A stretch of 64,000 bases of DNA from Amarobacillus sp046328225 (GTDB lineage: Bacteria; Chloroflexota; Dehalococcoidia; Tepidiformales; Tepidiformaceae): positions 62,001 through 126,000 of the forward strand of contig JAXLWZ010000003.1 in the NCBI GenBank assembly GCA_046328225.1, read 5' to 3'. This document shows positions 34,541-43,811 of this stretch, in pieces. Position numbers and translations under genes: made by a program. The stretch's first letter is position 1; each line of letters starts with the position of its first letter. Under the pieces are notes generated by a model. The model searched no databases. It was not told the DNA's origin and worked only from the letters and a program-made list of their open reading frames with translations.

Positions 34541-36267
34541 TCCAGATACTTCGACGATTCCTCGGCCCCTACCGGCGCTGGCTGGCGGTGTTGCTGCTGT
34601 TCCAGGCGGTCCAGGCGACGACGTCGCTCATCCTGCCGTCGCTCAACGCGGACATCATCGACAAGGGGGTGATGCGGGGGGACACGGGCCAGATCTGGTC
34701 GCTCGGGCTGGTGATGCTGGGGGTGACGGCGATCCAGGCGACGTTCGCGATCGGGGCGGTGTTCTGCGCGGCGCGGGCGGGCATGGGTTTCGGGCGGGAC
34801 GTGCGGGCGGCGCTCTTCCACCGGGTCACGGAGTTTTCGGCGCGCGAAGTGAACGTGTTCGGTGCGCCTTCGCTGATCACGCGAATCACGAACGACGTGC
34901 AGCAGGTGCAGATGTTCGTGGTGATGACGTGCACGATGGTCATCGCGGCGCCGATCACGGTGGTGTTCGGGGTGTTCATGGCGATGCGGCAGGACATCGG
35001 GCTGTCGTGGCTGCTGGCGGTGAGCCTGCCGGTGCTTTCGATTGTGCTCGGGACGATTGTGTCGCGGATGGTGCCGCAGTTCCGGCTCATGCAGGAGCGG
35101 TTGGACCGCATCAACGATGTGCTTCGCGGGCAGATCGTGGGCATGCGCGTGGTACGCGCGTTCGTGCGGGAGGGCGTGGAGCGGGAACGGTTCCACCGGG
35201 TGAACCGGGACCTCACGGAGACGTCGCTGAAGGCCGGGCGGCTGATGGCGCTGATGTTCCCGACGATGACGTTCGTGGTGAACACGTCGAGCATCGCGGT
35301 GATCTGGTTCGGCGGGCACCGCATCAACGATGGGACGATGTCGATCGGATCGCTGGTGGCGTTCCTGACGTATCTGACGCTGATCATGATGGCGGTGATG
35401 ATGGCGACGATGACGGCGACGATGGCGCCCCGGGCGGCGGTCTCATCGGAGCGGATCCTGGAGGTCCTGGGGACGGCGAGCTCGGTGCTGCCGCCGGCCG
35501 TTCCCGTGCGGGATGTGGCGGTGCACGGGCGGCTCGAGCTTGAGGATGTCGGGTTCCGCTACCCGGGCGCGGAGCATGCGGTGCTGGCGGGCGTGAGCCT
35601 GGCGTCGCTGCCGGGACAGACGACGGCGATCATCGGGAGCACGGGTTCGGGGAAGACGAGCCTGGTCAACGTGGTGGCGCGGCTGTTCGATGTCACGTCG
35701 GGCGCGGTGCGCATCGACGGCGTGGATGTGCGCGAATTGGACCCGGAGATCCTCTGGCAGCGGATCGGGCTGGTGCCACAGAAGTCGTACCTGTTCAACG
35801 GGACGGTGGCGAGCAACCTGCGGTACGGGAAGCCGGGAGCGACGGAGAGCGAACTCTGGGAGGCGCTGGAGGTGGCGCAGGCGGCGGATTTCGTGCGGGA
35901 GATGCCGGGCGGGCTCGATGCGCCCATCGTGCAGGGTGGCGCGAATGTCTCGGGCGGCCAGCGGCAACGGCTGGCGATCGCACGGGCGCTGGTGCGAAAG
36001 CCGGAGATCTACCTCTTCGACGATTCGTTTTCGGCGCTGGACCTGGCGACGGACGCGCGGTTGCGGGCGGCGCTCGCGACGTATGCGAAGGACGCGACGG
36101 TGCTCATCGTGGCGCAGCGGTTCTCGACGATCATGCACGCGGACCAGATCCTCGTGCTGGAAGACGGTGAAGTGGTCGGCCTGGGCAGGCACGAGGAGCT
36201 GTTGGCGAGCTGCCCGACGTACGCGGAGATCGTGGAATCGCAGATTGGCGAAGGAGCGGCGGCATGA
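34537..36267 (+). CDS. Heterodimeric ABC exporter, subunit with degenerate ATP site
   Basis: A 576-residue half-transporter with six membrane helices (about residues 1-310) and an ABC domain. It has Walker A STGSGKTS and the signature VSGGQRQR. The Walker B end reads YLFDDSFSALD, with Asp where the catalytic Glu should be, and the H-loop reads VAQRFSTI, with Gln for His. These changes mark the non-catalytic partner seen in TM287/288-, LmrCD- and BmrCD-type exporters. It probably expels drugs or lipids. ATGA overlaps on both sides give a three-gene operon. Confidence 0.93.
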   Translation: MIQILRRFLGPYRRWLAVLLLFQAVQATTSLILPSLNADIIDKGVMRGDTGQIWSLGLVMLGVTAIQATFAIGAVFCAARAGMGFGRDVRAALFHRVTEFSAREVNVFGAPSLITRITNDVQQVQMFVVMTCTMVIAAPITVVFGVFMAMRQDIGLSWLLAVSLPVLSIVLGTIVSRMVPQFRLMQERLDRINDVLRGQIVGMRVVRAFVREGVERERFHRVNRDLTETSLKAGRLMALMFPTMTFVVNTSSIAVIWFGGHRINDGTMSIGSLVAFLTYLTLIMMAVMMATMTATMAPRAAVSSERILEVLGTASSVLPPAVPVRDVAVHGRLELEDVGFRYPGAEHAVLAGVSLASLPGQTTAIIGSTGSGKTSLVNVVARLFDVTSGAVRIDGVDVRELDPEILWQRIGLVPQKSYLFNGTVASNLRYGKPGATESELWEALEVAQAADFVREMPGGLDAPIVQGGANVSGGQRQRLAIARALVRKPEIYLFDDSFSALDLATDARLRAALATYAKDATVLIVAQRFSTIMHADQILVLEDGEVVGLGRHEELLASCPTYAEIVESQIGEGAAA

Positions 36268-38204
36268 GCATGCGACCTCCCACACCTCCTCCGGGGTCCA
36301 GGCCGCCAATGGGCGGGCCACCGCCGGGCGGATTCCCACCGGGTGGGCGGCCGCCGGGGTTCCCGCCGGGTGGGCCACCGCCGGGGGGCGGGCCGCCGGG
36401 AATGCGGATGGCTCCCATCGGGACGCCCATGGAGAAGGCGAAGGACTTCGGCGGGACGACGCGACGGCTACTCCGGCGGCTGGGCCGCGAACGGTGGGCG
36501 GCGGGCGCGGCGATCCTGATGACGGTGATCTCGGTCTGCCTGAGCGTGCTGCTGCCCAAGATCCTGGGCAACGCCACGGACGTCATCGTGGACGCGGTGT
36601 TCAGCAGGTCGGCGGTCGATTTCGATCGGCTCGAGCGTATCCTGGGGCTGGCGGCGCTGCTGCTCGCCGGGGCGTGGCTGTTCCAGTACGGGACTTCGTT
36701 CGTGCTGGCAGGGGTGGTGCAGCGCACGACCTACCGGCTGCGCGCGGATGTCGAGGACAAGCTGAACACGCTGCCGCTGAGCTACGTCGACCGGGCGCAG
36801 CGGGGCGACCTGCTGAGCCGGGTGACGAACGACATCGACAACATCGCGCAGACGCTCCAGCAGACGCTGGCGCAGATGCTGAACCAGGTGCTGACGCTCA
36901 TCGGGACGCTGCTGCTGATGCTGTGGATCTCGTGGCAACTTTCGCTGGTGGCGCTCGTGAGCATCCCGGTGACGACGCTGATGATTCGCTTCATCGCGAG
37001 CAAGTCGCGGAAGCGGTTCATCGCGCAGTGGAGGTACACGGGCAGCCTGAACGGGCAGGTGGAGGAGACGTTCACGGGGCACGCGATCGTGAAGGCGTTC
37101 GGGCGTCAGCGCGAGGTCGAGGAGGTGTTCCGGGCGACGAACCAGCAGCTCTACGAGGCCAGCTTCCGGGCGCAGTTCGTGTCCGGGGTCATCCAGCCGA
37201 CGACGATGTTCATCGGCAACCTGAACTTCGTGGCGATCGCGGTGCTGGGCGGCGTGCGGGTCGCGAACGGGGGGATGACGATCGGGTCGATCCAGGCGTT
37301 CATCCAGTATTCGCGGAACTTCTCGATGCCACTGACGATGATCGCGTCGATGGTGAACCTGTTCCAATCGGGGATCGCTTCGCTGGAGCGGGTGTTCGAG
37401 CTGCTGGATGCGGAGGAGCAATCGGCCGATATCGCGACGGAGGCGGCGGTGACGGAGGCCCGCGGGCGGGTGGAGTTCTCGCACGTGTCGTTCTCGTACC
37501 GGCCGGAGACGCCGCTCATCACGGACCTTTCGCTGGTCGCGGAGCCGGGGCAGACGGTGGCGATCGTCGGGCCGACGGGCGCAGGGAAGACGACGCTGGT
37601 GAACCTGATCATGCGCTTCTACGAGCTGGACGGCGGCACGATCACGATCGACGGGCGGGACATCGCGCGGATGCCGCGGCACGAGCTTCGTTCGCAAATC
37701 GGGATGGTGCTGCAGGATACGTGGCTGTTCGATGGCACGATCAGCGAGAACATCGCCTATGGGCGGCCGGACGCGACCGAGCAGGAGATTGTGGAGGCGG
37801 CGCGCGCGACCTACGTCGACCGCTTCGTGCACTCGCTGCCGGATGGGTACAAGACGCTGATCAGCGACGACGGCAGCTCGGTGAGCGCGGGTGAGCGGCA
37901 GCTGATCACGATCGCGCGGGCGTTCCTCGCGGACCGGCCGATCCTCATCCTGGACGAGGCGACGAGCTCGGTGGACACACGCACGGAGGTGCTGATTCAG
38001 CACGCGATGGCGGCGTTGCGTTCGCAGCGCACGAGCTTCGTCATCGCGCACCGGCTTTCGACCATCCGGGACGCGGACATCATCCTCGTGGTGGATGGCG
38101 GGCAGATCGTGGAGAGCGGCAACCATGCGGAGCTGCTTGCGCGCGGGGGGGCGTACGCGAACCTGTACAACGCGCAGTTCGCCGGCCTCGTGGGCGTGGC
38201 GTGA
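36264..38204 (+). CDS. Heterodimeric ABC exporter, catalytic subunit with Pro/Gly-rich N-terminus
   Basis: A 646-residue half-transporter. The first roughly 50 residues are a low-complexity PPGG-type tail (PPGGFPPGG and similar) not found in the partner. Six membrane helices follow (about 75-385), then a canonical ABC domain: Walker A PTGAGKTT, Q-loop VLQDTWLF, signature VSAGERQ, Walker B ILILDEATSSVD with catalytic Glu, and H-loop IAHRLSTI. Pairing with the degenerate subunit gives one hydrolysing site. The N-terminal tail may be disordered and cytosolic. Confidence 0.93.
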   Translation: MSMRPPTPPPGSRPPMGGPPPGGFPPGGRPPGFPPGGPPPGGGPPGMRMAPIGTPMEKAKDFGGTTRRLLRRLGRERWAAGAAILMTVISVCLSVLLPKILGNATDVIVDAVFSRSAVDFDRLERILGLAALLLAGAWLFQYGTSFVLAGVVQRTTYRLRADVEDKLNTLPLSYVDRAQRGDLLSRVTNDIDNIAQTLQQTLAQMLNQVLTLIGTLLLMLWISWQLSLVALVSIPVTTLMIRFIASKSRKRFIAQWRYTGSLNGQVEETFTGHAIVKAFGRQREVEEVFRATNQQLYEASFRAQFVSGVIQPTTMFIGNLNFVAIAVLGGVRVANGGMTIGSIQAFIQYSRNFSMPLTMIASMVNLFQSGIASLERVFELLDAEEQSADIATEAAVTEARGRVEFSHVSFSYRPETPLITDLSLVAEPGQTVAIVGPTGAGKTTLVNLIMRFYELDGGTITIDGRDIARMPRHELRSQIGMVLQDTWLFDGTISENIAYGRPDATEQEIVEAARATYVDRFVHSLPDGYKTLISDDGSSVSAGERQLITIARAFLADRPILILDEATSSVDTRTEVLIQHAMAALRSQRTSFVIAHRLSTIRDADIILVVDGGQIVESGNHAELLARGGAYANLYNAQFAGLVGVA

Positions 38205-38226
38205 CGGGACGGGCTGGTTTGCCCGA

Positions 38227-39408
38227 TCAGATGACCTTGCGGCTGCGGAGGCCGGCGATCGCTTCGGCGTCGAGGCCGAGGAGCGTGGCGAGCACATCGT
38301 TGGTGTGTTCGCCGAGGGCGGGGGCGCCGTGGGCGACGCGGCCGGGGGTGTCGGTGAGATAGGGAACGACGCCGGGCTGGAGCACGGGCCCGTACTCGGG
38401 GTTTTCGACGGTGAGGATCTGCTGGCGAGCCTGGTAGTGGGGGTCGGCGAGGATGTCGCTGGTGGCGTAGACCTTTGTGGCGGGCACGCCGGCGGCATCG
38501 AAGGTGGACTGGCATTCGTCGAGGGTCTTCGTCGCGACCCAGGCGCCGATGATGGCGTGGATATCGGCGTGGTTCGCCATGAGCGCGGCGCGCGGGGTGA
38601 AGCGCGGGTCCTGGACGAGCTCGGGGCGGCCGATGGCGGCGCAGAGCCGCTCGAAGGCGCGCTGGGTGGTGGCGTTGATGACGAGGTAGTGGCCGTCGCT
38701 GGTTTCGAACTGCTCGGCGGGGATGACGCCGGGGAAGTAGTTGCCGGAGCGCTCGCGGTTGGCGCCGCTCTTGCCGTAGCCGCCGGCGTGCATGCCGCTC
38801 ATGCGCCAAACGGCTTCGTAGAGGGCGACATCGACATCCTGGCCGCGGCCGGTGTGGCGGCGGGCTTCGAGCGCGGCGAGGGCCCCGAAAGCGGCGAAGG
38901 TGCCGGCGCCGTAATCGGCGACGAAGTAGCCGGGGCGCACGGGCTGGCGGTCGGCGTAGCCGGTGACGTAGGTGATGCCGGCGAAGGCGAGGGCGACGCG
39001 GTCGAAGCCGGCACGGTCGCGGTAGGGGCCGGACTGGCCGTAGCCGCTGATGCGCACGCAGACGAGCCCGGGGTTGGATTCGCGCAGGGAATCGGGGCCG
39101 ATGCCCCAGCCTTCGAGGGTGCCGGGGCGGAAGTTCTCGACGAGGATGTCGGCGGTATCGCAGAGGCGGCGGAAGAGGTGCTGGCCCTCGGCGCCGTGGA
39201 GATCGATGGTGACGGACTTCACGCCCCGGTTGTCCTGGGAGAAGGAGAGGTTGTCGCGGTTCGGGTCGCCGACGCCGGGCTGTTCGACCTTGATGACCTC
39301 GGCGCCGAATTCGCCGAGGAGGACGGAGCAGTAGGGCGCGGCCAGGATCTGGCCGGTGGTGATGACTCGGATGCCTTCGAGGGCCGCGGGCGTGGAGCGT
39401 TCGTGCAT
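38227..39408 (-). CDS. CaiB/BaiF family (class III) CoA-transferase
   Basis: A 393-residue formyl-CoA-transferase-like enzyme. It begins LEGIRVITTGQILAAPYCSVLLGEFGAEVIKVEQP, continues with NRGVKSVTIDLHGAEG, and has the catalytic Asp in VADYGAGTFAAFGALAALEAR (family ExxD region). It ends with the usual PGVVPYLTDTPGRVAHGAPALGEHTNDVL. It transfers CoA between organic acids; the acid pair is unknown. It may supply the MaoC-like dehydratases encoded elsewhere in the window with substrates. Confidence 0.9.
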   Translation of the reverse strand: MHERSTPAALEGIRVITTGQILAAPYCSVLLGEFGAEVIKVEQPGVGDPNRDNLSFSQDNRGVKSVTIDLHGAEGQHLFRRLCDTADILVENFRPGTLEGWGIGPDSLRESNPGLVCVRISGYGQSGPYRDRAGFDRVALAFAGITYVTGYADRQPVRPGYFVADYGAGTFAAFGALAALEARRHTGRGQDVDVALYEAVWRMSGMHAGGYGKSGANRERSGNYFPGVIPAEQFETSDGHYLVINATTQRAFERLCAAIGRPELVQDPRFTPRAALMANHADIHAIIGAWVATKTLDECQSTFDAAGVPATKVYATSDILADPHYQARQQILTVENPEYGPVLQPGVVPYLTDTPGRVAHGAPALGEHTNDVLATLLGLDAEAIAGLRSRKVI

Positions 39409-39430
39409 GGCGGGGCGATACTACGCGTCC

Positions 39431-39778
39431 ATGGCGGGACGCGAAAACCGGGAGACGTTCTACGACCGCGTGTACACGCTGGTGCGGCGCTGCCCGGCGG
39501 GGTGTGTCATCACGTACGGGCATGTGGCGGTGGCACTGGGGGCGCCGATGGCCTCGCGCGCCGTGGGGTATGCGTTGCACAACCTGCCGGCGGGCAGCGA
39601 CGTGCCGTGGTGGCGGGTGATCAATGCCACGGGAAGCATCAGCCTCAAGGGGCGAGGCGCGCAGGCGGACCTACAGCACCAGCTGCTCGAAGACGAGGGC
39701 GTGCACTTCGACCCCAACGGGCGCACGGACCTGGCGCGATACCGCTGGTGGCCCGGCGAGGCTGACGCCGGGGATTAG
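39431..39778 (+). CDS. Alkyltransferase-like protein (MGMT family without the active Cys)
   Basis: A 115-residue protein with the MGMT DNA-binding domain: VITYGHVAVALGAP, then SRAVGYALHNLP with the arginine finger. The active-site PCHRV is PWWRV (residues 59-63), so the acceptor Cys is Trp and the His is also Trp. Such ATL proteins bind O6-alkylguanine and hand it to nucleotide excision repair. The double Trp is unusual, since PWHRV is typical. It is divergent from the CoA-transferase. Confidence 0.88.
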   Translation: MAGRENRETFYDRVYTLVRRCPAGCVITYGHVAVALGAPMASRAVGYALHNLPAGSDVPWWRVINATGSISLKGRGAQADLQHQLLEDEGVHFDPNGRTDLARYRWWPGEADAGD

Positions 39779-40428
39779 AGCAGGTTGCGGTAGATCGAGA
39801 CCTGGCTGGTGAGGAAGACCATGCATTCGCGCGTGGCTTTGCGAAGCTCGGCGAAGTCGGCGTCCTTCTGGGCCATCTCATCGAATTTTTCGAGCTCGGC
39901 GAGGGTATCGAATTCGGCGACGACGGAGATGCCGCTGGTCTGGCCGGTGACGGCGGTCCAGACGCTGGTGACGGCATCGATGCCGCGCTGCTTCTGGTAC
40001 TCAAGCGCGAGCGAGATGGCCATGACGAATTCGCGGTGCTTGCCCGGCTTCACTTCGCCGGCGAGGACGCGCATGTAGCGGCGCGGCGCGGTCGCCTCCT
40101 CGGAGGAGTAGAGGCCCTCAGAGTGGTAGGCCATGCGGTGGATGGAGACGTCGTTGTGGTCGAAGAGCATGTTGGTGCGGACGCCGCGGCGGACGTCGGC
40201 GAAGCTGGCATCTTCGGCGGCGAGGTCGGAGAAGCGTTCGAGGTCTTCCATCGTGTTGAAGTCGCTGACGATGAGGACGCCATTGGTCTGGCCGGTCATG
40301 GAGCCCCAGATGATGGTGCGGGCGCGGATGCCGCGCTGCTCCTGGTGGGTGCTGGCGTCGCGCATGGCATCGAGGAAGCCGCGGGTCTTTCCCTGGTCGA
40401 TGATGCCGGTGAAGATCCTGCGGTACAT
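39775..40428 (-). CDS. Duplicated dimeric alpha/beta-barrel protein (NIPSNAP/ABM-like)
   Basis: A 217-residue protein built from two similar halves. Residues 1-105 carry MTGQTNGVLIVSDFNTMEDLERF and residues 115-217 carry VTGQTSGISVVAEFDTLAELEKF. This internal repeat points to a fused tandem ABM/NIPSNAP-like barrel. Function is unknown; similar folds bind small hydrophobic molecules or act as simple oxygenases. The stop overlaps the convergent ATL gene by four bases. Confidence 0.7.
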   Translation of the reverse strand: MYRRIFTGIIDQGKTRGFLDAMRDASTHQEQRGIRARTIIWGSMTGQTNGVLIVSDFNTMEDLERFSDLAAEDASFADVRRGVRTNMLFDHNDVSIHRMAYHSEGLYSSEEATAPRRYMRVLAGEVKPGKHREFVMAISLALEYQKQRGIDAVTSVWTAVTGQTSGISVVAEFDTLAELEKFDEMAQKDADFAELRKATRECMVFLTSQVSIYRNLL

Positions 40429-40587
40429 GGGCTCTCCCGTGGGGCCTCGCCGGGGCGTCTCCCGGTGCGGGCAGGGGGAGTTTACCAGAGGCTGGAGTTT
40501 GCTTCGCCGGACTCAAGGGCGTGCGGGATTCCGCCGATAACGTGACGGAGTGCGCGTTTTCCGCGTGTTCACGGAGGCGGGACGGGC

Positions 40588-42168
40588 ATGGAGATGACGC
40601 ACGCGCGGGGGCGACGGTCGCGGTTGCCGGGCCCGGGTTTGGCGCGCCGGCGCGATGCGGTGGCCGCGATTGCGGTGGTCGTGGCGTTCCCGGCGCTGTT
40701 CCTGGTGCTGAAGGCGTTCCCGGCATGGGACTTCGCCTTCGGGTCGGCGAATTCGCACTTCGTGGTGGTGAGCGTGGTCGCGGCGATCGCGGCGGGGCTC
40801 GCACTGGCGGTGCTGGCGGGCGCGCAGCACATCCCGGATGGACGCACGACGCTCCTCGCGCTCGGCTTCGTGGCGATGGCGACGATCTTTCTCGCGCACG
40901 GGCTGGGCACGTCGCCGCTCTTCGATGACACCGCGGCGGGCCATTCGAACCACACGGCCGAGTACGGCTCGAGCGCGGTGGCGCAGCCGGCGGGCCCTCC
41001 GCCGGGGCTGGCGACGCGGATCGCGCGGCTGAAGGTCGTCGGGTATTCGGCGCAGTTGAGCCTGTTCGTGAGCGCGCTGTTCTTCGCGCTCGCGGCCCTG
41101 GACCTCCCGGAGCGGGTGAGCCGGTTCGTCGTGCGGTGGCGGCTGGCGATCGCGGCGGCGGTGGGCGTGGGATTGACCGCGCACATGGCGATCGCGCTCT
41201 GGTGGCCGGCGACGATGAGCCGGGTGCCGATCGGGAGCAACCCGCTGCGGCTGATCGTGGGGGGCCTCGCGGTGAGCGCGCTGTTCTTCGCGGGCGAGCG
41301 ATTCCTGCAGGCGCACCGGCTGGCGTATCTGCCGTTGCAGGGTGCGATGGCGGCGGGCATGGCGCTGCTCATCGAGGCGCAGGTGTTCATGCTCGAAGGG
41401 GAGCTGTGGCACGTTTCGTGGTGGCTCTACCACTTCGCGATGCTTGCGGGATTCGCGATGGCGGCGGGTTCGCTCTACTGGCAGTACCGCGTGACCGGCG
41501 ACCTGGGCGCCATCGTGGAAGGGCTGTTCCTGCGGCGGCAGGTGGCCGGGATCCGGGCGCGCGACCCGCGGGCGATGCACGCGCTGGGGGCGGCCATCGC
41601 GGCGAAGGACACGGAGACGGCCGGGCACATCGAACGCGTCGGCGACCTCACGGTGATGGTGGGTACGCGCATCGGCATCGGGCGGGAGCGCATGGACGCG
41701 CTGCGGCTCGCGGGCCGGCTGCACGATATCGGGAAGCTCGGCGTGCCGAACAGCATCCTGCGGAAGCCGGGGGCACTGACGGCGGAGGAGTTCGAGATCG
41801 TGAAGCGGCACACGACGCGGGGATGGCACCTGGCGGTTCGTTCGGAGGCGCTGGCGGCGGTGGCGCCCATCATCCGGGCGCACCATGAGCGGATGGACGG
41901 CCGGGGGTATCCCGACGGGCTGAAGGGCGACGAGATCCCGCTGGAGGCGCGCATCGTGGCCGTGAGCGACGTCTGGGACGCGCTGACGTGCGACCGGCCG
42001 TACCGCAAAGCGATGACCTGGCAGGCCGCGGCGGCGATCATGGCGAAGGACGCGGGGCCGCACCTCGATGCGGACTGTGTGGATGCGCTGTTCGAGGTGC
42101 TCGGGCTGCCGGACCTTTCGCGGCTGAACGGGCAGGCCGGGGACGAAGGTCTGCGGCGCGCCGCCTGA
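40588..42168 (+). CDS. Membrane HD-GYP phosphodiesterase
   Basis: A 526-residue protein. The N-terminal half holds about eight membrane helices (residues 25-310) without a recognised sensory domain. The C-terminal HD-GYP domain (about 330-510) has the metal ligands in HIERV, HDIGK and HHERMDGRGYP, and the full GYP motif with PDGL. It hydrolyses cyclic di-GMP. The signal is probably sensed in the membrane. No GGDEF protein is visible in the window. The ATG at 40588 is preferred; a second ATG lies six bases downstream. Confidence 0.9.
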   Translation: MEMTHARGRRSRLPGPGLARRRDAVAAIAVVVAFPALFLVLKAFPAWDFAFGSANSHFVVVSVVAAIAAGLALAVLAGAQHIPDGRTTLLALGFVAMATIFLAHGLGTSPLFDDTAAGHSNHTAEYGSSAVAQPAGPPPGLATRIARLKVVGYSAQLSLFVSALFFALAALDLPERVSRFVVRWRLAIAAAVGVGLTAHMAIALWWPATMSRVPIGSNPLRLIVGGLAVSALFFAGERFLQAHRLAYLPLQGAMAAGMALLIEAQVFMLEGELWHVSWWLYHFAMLAGFAMAAGSLYWQYRVTGDLGAIVEGLFLRRQVAGIRARDPRAMHALGAAIAAKDTETAGHIERVGDLTVMVGTRIGIGRERMDALRLAGRLHDIGKLGVPNSILRKPGALTAEEFEIVKRHTTRGWHLAVRSEALAAVAPIIRAHHERMDGRGYPDGLKGDEIPLEARIVAVSDVWDALTCDRPYRKAMTWQAAAAIMAKDAGPHLDADCVDALFEVLGLPDLSRLNGQAGDEGLRRAA

Positions 42169-42228
42169 CCCTCGCTCGCGGCACGGCCGGCCCTCGCGGG
42201 GCCTTGCCGCGAGGGGGACGATGGGTGC

Positions 42229-43803
42229 ATGGAGCAGATCGAGCTGATCCGCGGGCTGGCCGTGCCGGGCGTGTTGCCCGGGAGCGACGTCGGCATCGAG
42301 GTGCGGGAGACGCACGCGTCGGTCGTGTTCATGACGCGGGAGCGGGCATACAAGCTGAAGAAGGCGGTGAACTTCGGCTTCCTGGACTACAGCACGGCCC
42401 GGCGGCGGCGATTGATGTGCGAACGCGAGGTGGCGCTGAATCGCCGGCTCGCGCCGAACGTCTATGAGGGTGTGATCGCGGTGCGCGAAGGGCCGGGCGG
42501 TGGCGTCGCGATCGGCGGGCACGGGCGGGTGATCGACCACCTGGTGGTGATGCGGCGGCTCGACGACCGGGACTCGCTCGCGGCGATGGTGCGCGACGGG
42601 CGCGCGGGCGAGGCCGAATGCCGCGCGGTGGCACGCGTGGTCGCGGCGTTCCATCGTGATGCGAAGCGGGGCGAGCCGCGGCGGGCCATGGCGCCGGCGG
42701 TGCGCGTGAACGTGATGGAGAACTTCGGCCAGCTGCGGGCGATGCCGGGCGTGGCGATGCCCGGTCCGTGGCTCGAACTGCTGGAGCACCGGGCGCGACA
42801 GTTCCTGCGGGGTGAGCGAACGCTGCTGGCGGCGCGCGCGGCGAATGGCGTGGTGCGCGAATGCCACGGCGATCTGCGCGCGGAGCACGTGTACCTGGAG
42901 CGCGGCGGGGTCGCGGTCATCGACTGCATCGAGTTCAGCCGGCGGCTTCGGGAGATCGATAGCGCGGCGGACATCGCCTTCCTGGTGATGGATGTGGCGG
43001 CGATGGGCCGGCCGCGCGCGGCGGAGGCTGTCGCGGAGGAGTACCGCGCGCGGTCGGGGGACGGCCTCGACGGCGTGCTTAGGTTTTATGGGGCGTACCG
43101 GGCAGTGGTTCGCGCGAAGGTGGCGGCACTGCGCGCGGGGGAGCTGGCGGACGGTGACCCGGCGCGGGAGGCGTCGGCCATCGAGGCACGGCGCTACGCG
43201 TGGACGGCGTTGCGCTTCGCGACGGGCGTGGCGCGGCCGGCGATGGTCATCGTTGGAGGGCTCACGGGCACGGGGAAGAGCTGGCTGGCGCGGCCACTGT
43301 CGGAGGCGCTGGCGGCGGAGTATGTGAACGCGGACGAGGTTCGCAAGCGGATGGCAGGGATCGCGCCGGGGGAGCACGTCTTCGCCGGCCCGGACCAGGG
43401 GCTGTATCGCGCGGAGATGAACGCGGCGGTCTATGCGGCGATGCGCGAACGCGCGCGGGTGGCGCTCGCCGAGGGCCGGAACGTCGTGCTCGATGCCACC
43501 TTCCGGCGGCCGGAGGAGCGCGCGGCCGCGGCTGAGGTCGCGGTCGAATGCGGGGCGGCGTTCCTCGCGGTGGAGTGTGAGGCGCCGCCCGGGGCCGTGC
43601 GCGCGCGGCTCGAGCGTCGCGTCGCGGAGGCGAGCGACCCGTGGTCGGACGGCCGCTGGGAGGTGTATGCGGCGCAGGCGGCCGCCGCCCGGCCGTGGAC
43701 GGAAGCGGGGTGCATGCGGGTGGAAACCACCGGCGAGCGGATCGCAGTCGTGGACGGGGTGTTGGTGGCGCTCGCGGAGCGCGTGGGGTTCGCGAGCGCC
43801 TGA
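42229..43803 (+). CDS. APH-like kinase fused to a P-loop kinase
   Basis: A 524-residue two-domain protein. Residues 1-330 form an aminoglycoside-phosphotransferase-like kinase with the catalytic HGDLRAEHVYL and the metal-binding DCIEF replacing DFG. Residues 335-524 form a P-loop kinase with Walker A GLTGTGKSW, NADEVRKR and VVLDATFRRPEER. The same fusion (COG2187-COG0645) occurs in many bacteria, with unknown substrates; small-molecule phosphorylation or resistance is plausible. It follows the HD-GYP gene by 60 bases. Confidence 0.85.
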   Translation: MEQIELIRGLAVPGVLPGSDVGIEVRETHASVVFMTRERAYKLKKAVNFGFLDYSTARRRRLMCEREVALNRRLAPNVYEGVIAVREGPGGGVAIGGHGRVIDHLVVMRRLDDRDSLAAMVRDGRAGEAECRAVARVVAAFHRDAKRGEPRRAMAPAVRVNVMENFGQLRAMPGVAMPGPWLELLEHRARQFLRGERTLLAARAANGVVRECHGDLRAEHVYLERGGVAVIDCIEFSRRLREIDSAADIAFLVMDVAAMGRPRAAEAVAEEYRARSGDGLDGVLRFYGAYRAVVRAKVAALRAGELADGDPAREASAIEARRYAWTALRFATGVARPAMVIVGGLTGTGKSWLARPLSEALAAEYVNADEVRKRMAGIAPGEHVFAGPDQGLYRAEMNAAVYAAMRERARVALAEGRNVVLDATFRRPEERAAAAEVAVECGAAFLAVECEAPPGAVRARLERRVAEASDPWSDGRWEVYAAQAAAARPWTEAGCMRVETTGERIAVVDGVLVALAERVGFASA

Positions 43804-43811
43804 CGAACGGC

